Origin: Pseudomonas brassicacearum subsp. neoaurantiaca
Lineage (GTDB): Bacteria; Pseudomonadota; Gammaproteobacteria; Pseudomonadales; Pseudomonadaceae
Direction of reading: 5' to 3'
Assembly: GCF_013608025.1 (NCBI RefSeq)
Contig: NZ_VDLV01000027.1
Location: 70,334-134,333 of the forward strand
DNA: 64,000 bases
Below the pieces are notes generated by a model. That model ran no database searches. It was given only the letters and a program-made list of their open reading frames with translations, and was not told the DNA's origin. Both the position numbers and the translations under genes were made by a program. Shown here one piece after another: positions 62,501 through 64,000 of the stretch. How positions within the stretch are numbered: the stretch's first letter is position 1; each line of letters starts with the position of its first letter.

Positions 62501-64000
62501 TGGCGATGAACTGGACGCCGAAGCACCGCTGTCCAATGCGCTGGCCTTGAACGGCCAGGTATTCAATGGCGAACTGAACCTGGGCTGGACCTTCAGCCGC
62601 GAGCAGTTCAACGACTCCACCATCCAGGCGCTGGCCGACGATTATGCGCTGGAGTTGCAGCGGCTGATCGAGCATTGCTGCCGGGGCGAGCACAGCGGCG
62701 TGACGCCGTCGGACTTCCCGCTGGCGAGCCTGAACCAGCAACAACTGGATGGACTGCCGCTGCCGCCCGCGCAGATCGTCGACCTGTATCCGTTGTCGCC
62801 GATGCAACAAGGCATGCTGTTCCATGGCGTGTACGGCGACGCCAGCGGCGACTACATCAATCAACTGCGGCTGGACGTCGAAGGGCTGGACCCCGAACGC
62901 TTCCGCCAGGCCTGGCAAGCAGCGGTGGATGCCCACGACATCCTGCGCACGCGGTTTGTCTGGCAGGGCGATTTACCGGCGCCGGTGCAAGTGGTCAGCA
63001 AGTATCTGGAGCTGCCTTACAGCGTGCATGACTTGCGCGATGGGTTATCGCCCGACCAGACCTTGCAGGCCCTGGCCGATGCCGAGCGCCAGCAACTTCA
63101 CCTGAGTGCGCCGGCCCTGGTGCGACTGATGATCGTGCGCCTCGACGAACAGCGTTATCACCTCATCTACAGCCACCATCACATCCTCATGGACGGCTGG
63201 AGTAATTCGCAGTTGCTCGGCGAGGTGCTGCAACGCTACAGCGGGCGGTCCGTCGCTGTATCGGGTGGACGTTATCGGGACTACATCGCCTGGTTGCAGC
63301 GTCAGGATTTAACGGCCAGCGAAGCGTTCTGGAAACCTTTGCTGCAACGCCTGGAAGCGCCGACGCGGCTGGCCGATGCGGTGGGCAAGCCGACGGACGC
63401 TGGTGTTGGTTATGGCGATCATGTGTACGTGCTGGATGAGTCGCTGACCCGTCGCCTGGAAACCTTCGCCCGCGCTTCGAAAGTCACGGTGAACACGCTG
63501 GTGCAGGCGGCTTGGCTGCTGCTGTTGCAGCGCTACACCGGTCGAGAAACGGTTGCCTTCGGTGCAACGGTCGCTGGTCGCCCAGCGGACTTGCCCGGTA
63601 TCGAGCAGCAGGTCGGTTTGTTCATCAACACCCTGCCGGTGATCGCCAGCCCTCGGGCCGAGCAGTCGCTGGACAGTTGGCTGCAAGCGGTGCAGGCGCA
63701 GAACCTCGCGTTGCGCGAGTTCGAGCACACCGCTTTGCTGGACATCCAGCGCTGGGCCGGGCAGGGCGGCGACGGGCTGTTCGACAGTTTGCTGGTGTTC
63801 GAGAACTACCCGATTGCCGAGGCCTTGGAGCAGGGCGCACCGGACGGGTTGCGCTTTGGTTCGCCGATTACTCAAGAACAGACCAGCTATCCGTTGACGC
63901 TGTTGGTGGGGTTGGAGCGGCGGTTGTCGGTGCACATGAGCTATCAGCGGGCGAGTTTTTCGGCGTTTACCGTGGAGCGATTGGCGGCGCATCTGACCCA
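53589..64000 (+). CDS. Pyoverdine peptide synthetase (PvdI/PvdJ type), partial
   Basis: Reading frame open from ATG 53589 to the window edge (at least 3470 codons). N-terminus MNAEDALKLARRFIGLPLDK, then C (HHIVSDG 182), A (YTSGSTGKPKG 661), carrier (Ser1049), epimerase (HHLVVDG 1225), C (HHHIVMDG 1690), A (2152), carrier (Ser2548), epimerase (2727), C (HHHILMDG 3196, cut at the edge). Specificity codes that I read are DVWHVSLID (Ser) and DGEACGGVT (hydroxyornithine), so it should add D-Ser then D-hydroxyornithine derivative after the PvdL chromophore peptide. Modules 1 and 2 have the same C-A-T-E order. Its place as first side-chain synthetase is inferred from the N-terminal C domain and Ser. 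Confidence 0.93.
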   Translation, partial: MNAEDALKLARRFIGLPLDKRQMFLAALDKEGVDFSRFPIPQGVEAEDRQALSYAQRRMWFLWQLDPESGAYNLPGAVRLKGALSLSALEQAFASLVARHETLRTVFQRQADDSLLQVPTDAPLMIERQDLSGLPTGEREQAVRQAAQAQSMRPFDLSSGPLLRVELLKLDAQEHVLLLTLHHIVSDGWSMNVLIDEFIRCYDAHEAGVSPQLPDLPIQYSDYALWQRRWLEAGEQARQLAYWQAQLGDEHPVLELPTDHSRPAMPSYRGSRYEFAIDTGLAEQLRSTAQQQGVTLFMLLLGAFNVLLHRYSGQSDIRVGVPIANRNRDEIEGLIGFFVNTQVLRTELDGQTRVDELLHRVKETALGAQAHQDLPFERLVDALKLERSLSHTPLYQVMYNHQPHVADVTMIRTASGLELGMIEWQTRTTQFDLTLDTYEKAGTLHAALTYADDLFEAPTIARMARHWLRLLTAMIADPTRRIGELPLLDADEHATLVHAWNATAQRYPTELCMHQLIEAQVARTPDAPALVFGEQSLSYAQLDTRANRLAHLLRGRGVRPDSLVGICVERSVEIVVGLLAIHKAGGAYVPLDPEYPQDRLAYMIEDSGIGLLLTQCSLAAGLPTDGVEVIALDQPDGWLDGYNDSRLDVTVDPLNLAYVIYTSGSTGKPKGAGNSHAALVNRLCWMQQAYGLDGSDAVMQKTPFSFDVSVWEFFWPLMSGARLVVAAPGAHRDPRQLIDTINRHGVSTLHFVPSMLQAFIHEPGVNTCEGLKRIVCSGEALPLDAQQQVFAKLPDAALYNLYGPTEAAIDVTHWTCVDEGADCVPIGQPIANLRTHVLDADQSPVPWGVAGELYLGGAGLARGYHQRPALTAERFVPCPFHDGARLYRTGDRVRQRADGVIEYLGRLDHQVKLRGLRIELGEIEARLAQHPLVREAVVLVQDDKHLVGYLVLANSDPHEQWRQDVKAWLLAGLPEYMVPTYLMPLASLPVTANGKLDRKALPQPDAAPRQAFVAPQDALQTTLAEIWQDVLGVERVGLEDNFFELGGDSIISIQVVSRARQAGLHLHPRDLFQYQTVRSLALVARRDSHSAVDQGPVTGDAVLGPVQQQFFSMAMQGRAHWNQSLLLTPREPLDAQRLDAALTCVINHHDALRLRFVEDADGWRQSHAALLQSADLWQRDARSVEQLNALCDEAQRSLDLQDGPLVRAMLVNLADGSQRLALIIHHLVVDGVSWRVLLEDLQQAYEQLAAGGGVTLPAKTSAFQSWTARLNAEASRFDDQLAYWKAQHDGARDLPCERPQGSLPNVHGVKIEWRLEAGLTRQLLQQAPAAYRTQVNDLLLTALARTISRWTGQPGTLIELEGHGREDLFDDIDLTRTVGWLTSLYPVKLTATDDIGGSIKTIKEQLRSVPEKGLGYGVLRHLAAPSVQAQWADLAPARITFNYLGQFDRQFDEAALFVPSGEGSGVAQDPTAPLANWLTVEGQVHGGELALSWGFSREMFDSATVQQLVDRYAVELKALIEHCVNLAEPQATPSDFPLAQITQTQLDHLPVPAGQLDEVYPLSPMQQGLLFHTLYEQAAGEYVNQLRVEVQGLDAERFRAAWQATVAVQDILRSGFVWQGELSQPLQIVHKQVQLPFTVLDWREQADPAQALAALADAERAQGFDLSQAPLLRLVLVQTGATQWHLIYTHHHIVMDGWSNSQLLGEVMQRYSGRAPASTGGRYRDYIAWLQRQDGQLSQDFWRAQLAPLQEPTRLARAASGGGESGHGDHFLTLDAQRTQALEAFARQQKITVNTLVQAAWLLLLQRYTGHQTVAFGATVAGRPADLPGIEQQVGLFINTLPVIGSPRPDQTVGQWLQTVQAQNLSLREFEHTPLADIQRWAGQGGEALFDNLLVFENYPIAQALQQGIGSDVTFGEVANLEQTHYALSVAVTLGEQLALHYSYERRQFADEMIHHISAHLLHLLEQFSQDAGRSLGEIALANGAEHARQHADNHPQPYPVDIPVHQRIATLAAERPQRTAVIFNGQHFGYGEIDRRANQLAHALITRGVGPETRVGVALPRSEEVIVTLLAVLKAGGAYVPLDVSYPRERLAYLMDDAGLALLISDSSVSALLPVAESLPLLELDRVDLRELPARAPNVQLDPHNLAYVIYTSGSTGNPKGVSVAHGPLAMHCQAIGERYEMRDSDCEFHFMSFAFDGAHERWLTSLTHGASLLIRDDSLWTPEQTYNAMHEHGVTVVAFPPVYLQQLAEHAEREGNPPKVRIYCFGGDAVPNASFERVKRALRPEYIINGYGPTETVVTPLIWKASREVSCGAAYAPIGSRIGDRSAYVLDADLNLLPQGMAGELYLGGTGLARGYLNRPGLTAERFVADPFSVGGLLYRTGDLVRQRVDGTFDYLDRIDNQVKIRGFRIELGEIEASLQALDGVREAVVVAQQGTAGSGKRLVAYVVAAEPAREDFAEHLREQLKATLPAHMIPAYLLLLERLPLTPNGKLDRKNLPKPDASQAQHAYLAPRNGLEQQLASIWQDVLKLERVGLRDNFFELGGDSIVSIQMVSRARQAGIHFTPKDLFQHQTLEMLATVVRQGEAAQVVDQGPVTGELALLPVQRVFFEQAIPQRHHWNQAVMLKPIQRLDASILSHALNALLQHHDGLRLSFTEQGGDWRAVYRSADTRCEDLLWAVDVPDAQALQGIANEAQRSLDLQEGPLLRAVLASLGDGSQRLLLAVHHLVIDGVSWRILFEDMQSVYRQLSSGVAVQLPLKTTSAQVWAERLQAHARSNRLAQELAFWQAQLEDVDASLPMDNPAGGQQNRLAVTVRTRLDAALTRQLLQDAPKAYRTQVNDLLLTALARVMVRWTGADSALIQLEGHGREALFDDVDLTRTVGWFTSLYPARLTPRADLGDCLKQIKEQLRAIPDKGLGFGALAYLADDATRAILAELPTPSLTFNYLGQFDASFNEADGALFVPAAEGAGDELDAEAPLSNALALNGQVFNGELNLGWTFSREQFNDSTIQALADDYALELQRLIEHCCRGEHSGVTPSDFPLASLNQQQLDGLPLPPAQIVDLYPLSPMQQGMLFHGVYGDASGDYINQLRLDVEGLDPERFRQAWQAAVDAHDILRTRFVWQGDLPAPVQVVSKYLELPYSVHDLRDGLSPDQTLQALADAERQQLHLSAPALVRLMIVRLDEQRYHLIYSHHHILMDGWSNSQLLGEVLQRYSGRSVAVSGGRYRDYIAWLQRQDLTASEAFWKPLLQRLEAPTRLADAVGKPTDAGVGYGDHVYVLDESLTRRLETFARASKVTVNTLVQAAWLLLLQRYTGRETVAFGATVAGRPADLPGIEQQVGLFINTLPVIASPRAEQSLDSWLQAVQAQNLALREFEHTALLDIQRWAGQGGDGLFDSLLVFENYPIAEALEQGAPDGLRFGSPITQEQTSYPLTLLVGLERRLSVHMSYQRASFSAFTVERLAAHLT

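Overview
The window looks like chromosomal DNA of a Pseudomonas of the fluorescens group. The grounds are the high GC, the pyoverdine genes with PvdS-type iron-starvation promoters, the cmaX-crfX-cmpX-sigX-oprF block, the ppsR/ppsA pair, and two families of short REP palindromes at gene ends. I see no insertion sequence, prophage, CRISPR array, tRNA or rRNA.

Layout. (1) 0-11.6 kb, housekeeping and signalling: a small lipoprotein, molybdenum-cofactor genes mobA, moaB and moeA, a YegS lipid kinase, a NarL-type two-component pair, a degenerate HPt-like protein, a CheV-like chemotaxis protein with its own sigma-28 promoter, a MOSC protein, PpnP, a DEDDh exonuclease, a TetR regulator and a periplasmic binding protein. 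(2) 11.6-27.6 kb, pyoverdine block 1: an IucB/PvdYII-like acyltransferase, the sigma factor gene pvdS under a Fur-box promoter, and pvdL, the 4328-residue chromophore synthetase. (3) 27.7-33.3 kb: dsbG, a TlpA-like redoxin and dsbD, divergent from the dsbR/dsbS two-component system. (4) 33.4-35.3 kb, pyoverdine block 2: pvdH (makes 2,4-diaminobutyrate) and an MbtH-like protein. (5) 35.4-42.7 kb: LysR, DJ-1/PfpI, ppsR, ppsA, a hydrolase and rraA. (6) 42.6-46.6 kb: cmaX, crfX, cmpX, sigX and oprF. (7) 46.8-53.3 kb: the assimilatory nitrate operon nirB-nirD-nasA-cobA on the minus strand, preceded by a sigma-54 promoter and a leader with two hexaloop hairpins and an intrinsic terminator (ANTAR/NasT type). 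(8) 53.6 kb to the end: a second pyoverdine synthetase, open at the window edge, with modules for D-Ser and D-hydroxyornithine so far.

How it fits together. Low iron releases Fur from the pvdS promoter. PvdS then reads TAAAT/TAATT-N16-CGT boxes that I can place in front of the acyltransferase, pvdL, pvdH and mbtH, with a one-base-short version before the second synthetase. PvdH supplies the Dab used by the last PvdL module, whose specificity code reads as Dab. MbtH activates adenylation domains. The acyltransferase probably acetylates N5-hydroxyornithine, which module 2 of the second synthetase appears to select. The molybdenum-cofactor genes and cobA (siroheme) supply cofactors for the nitrate and nitrite reductases in the same window.
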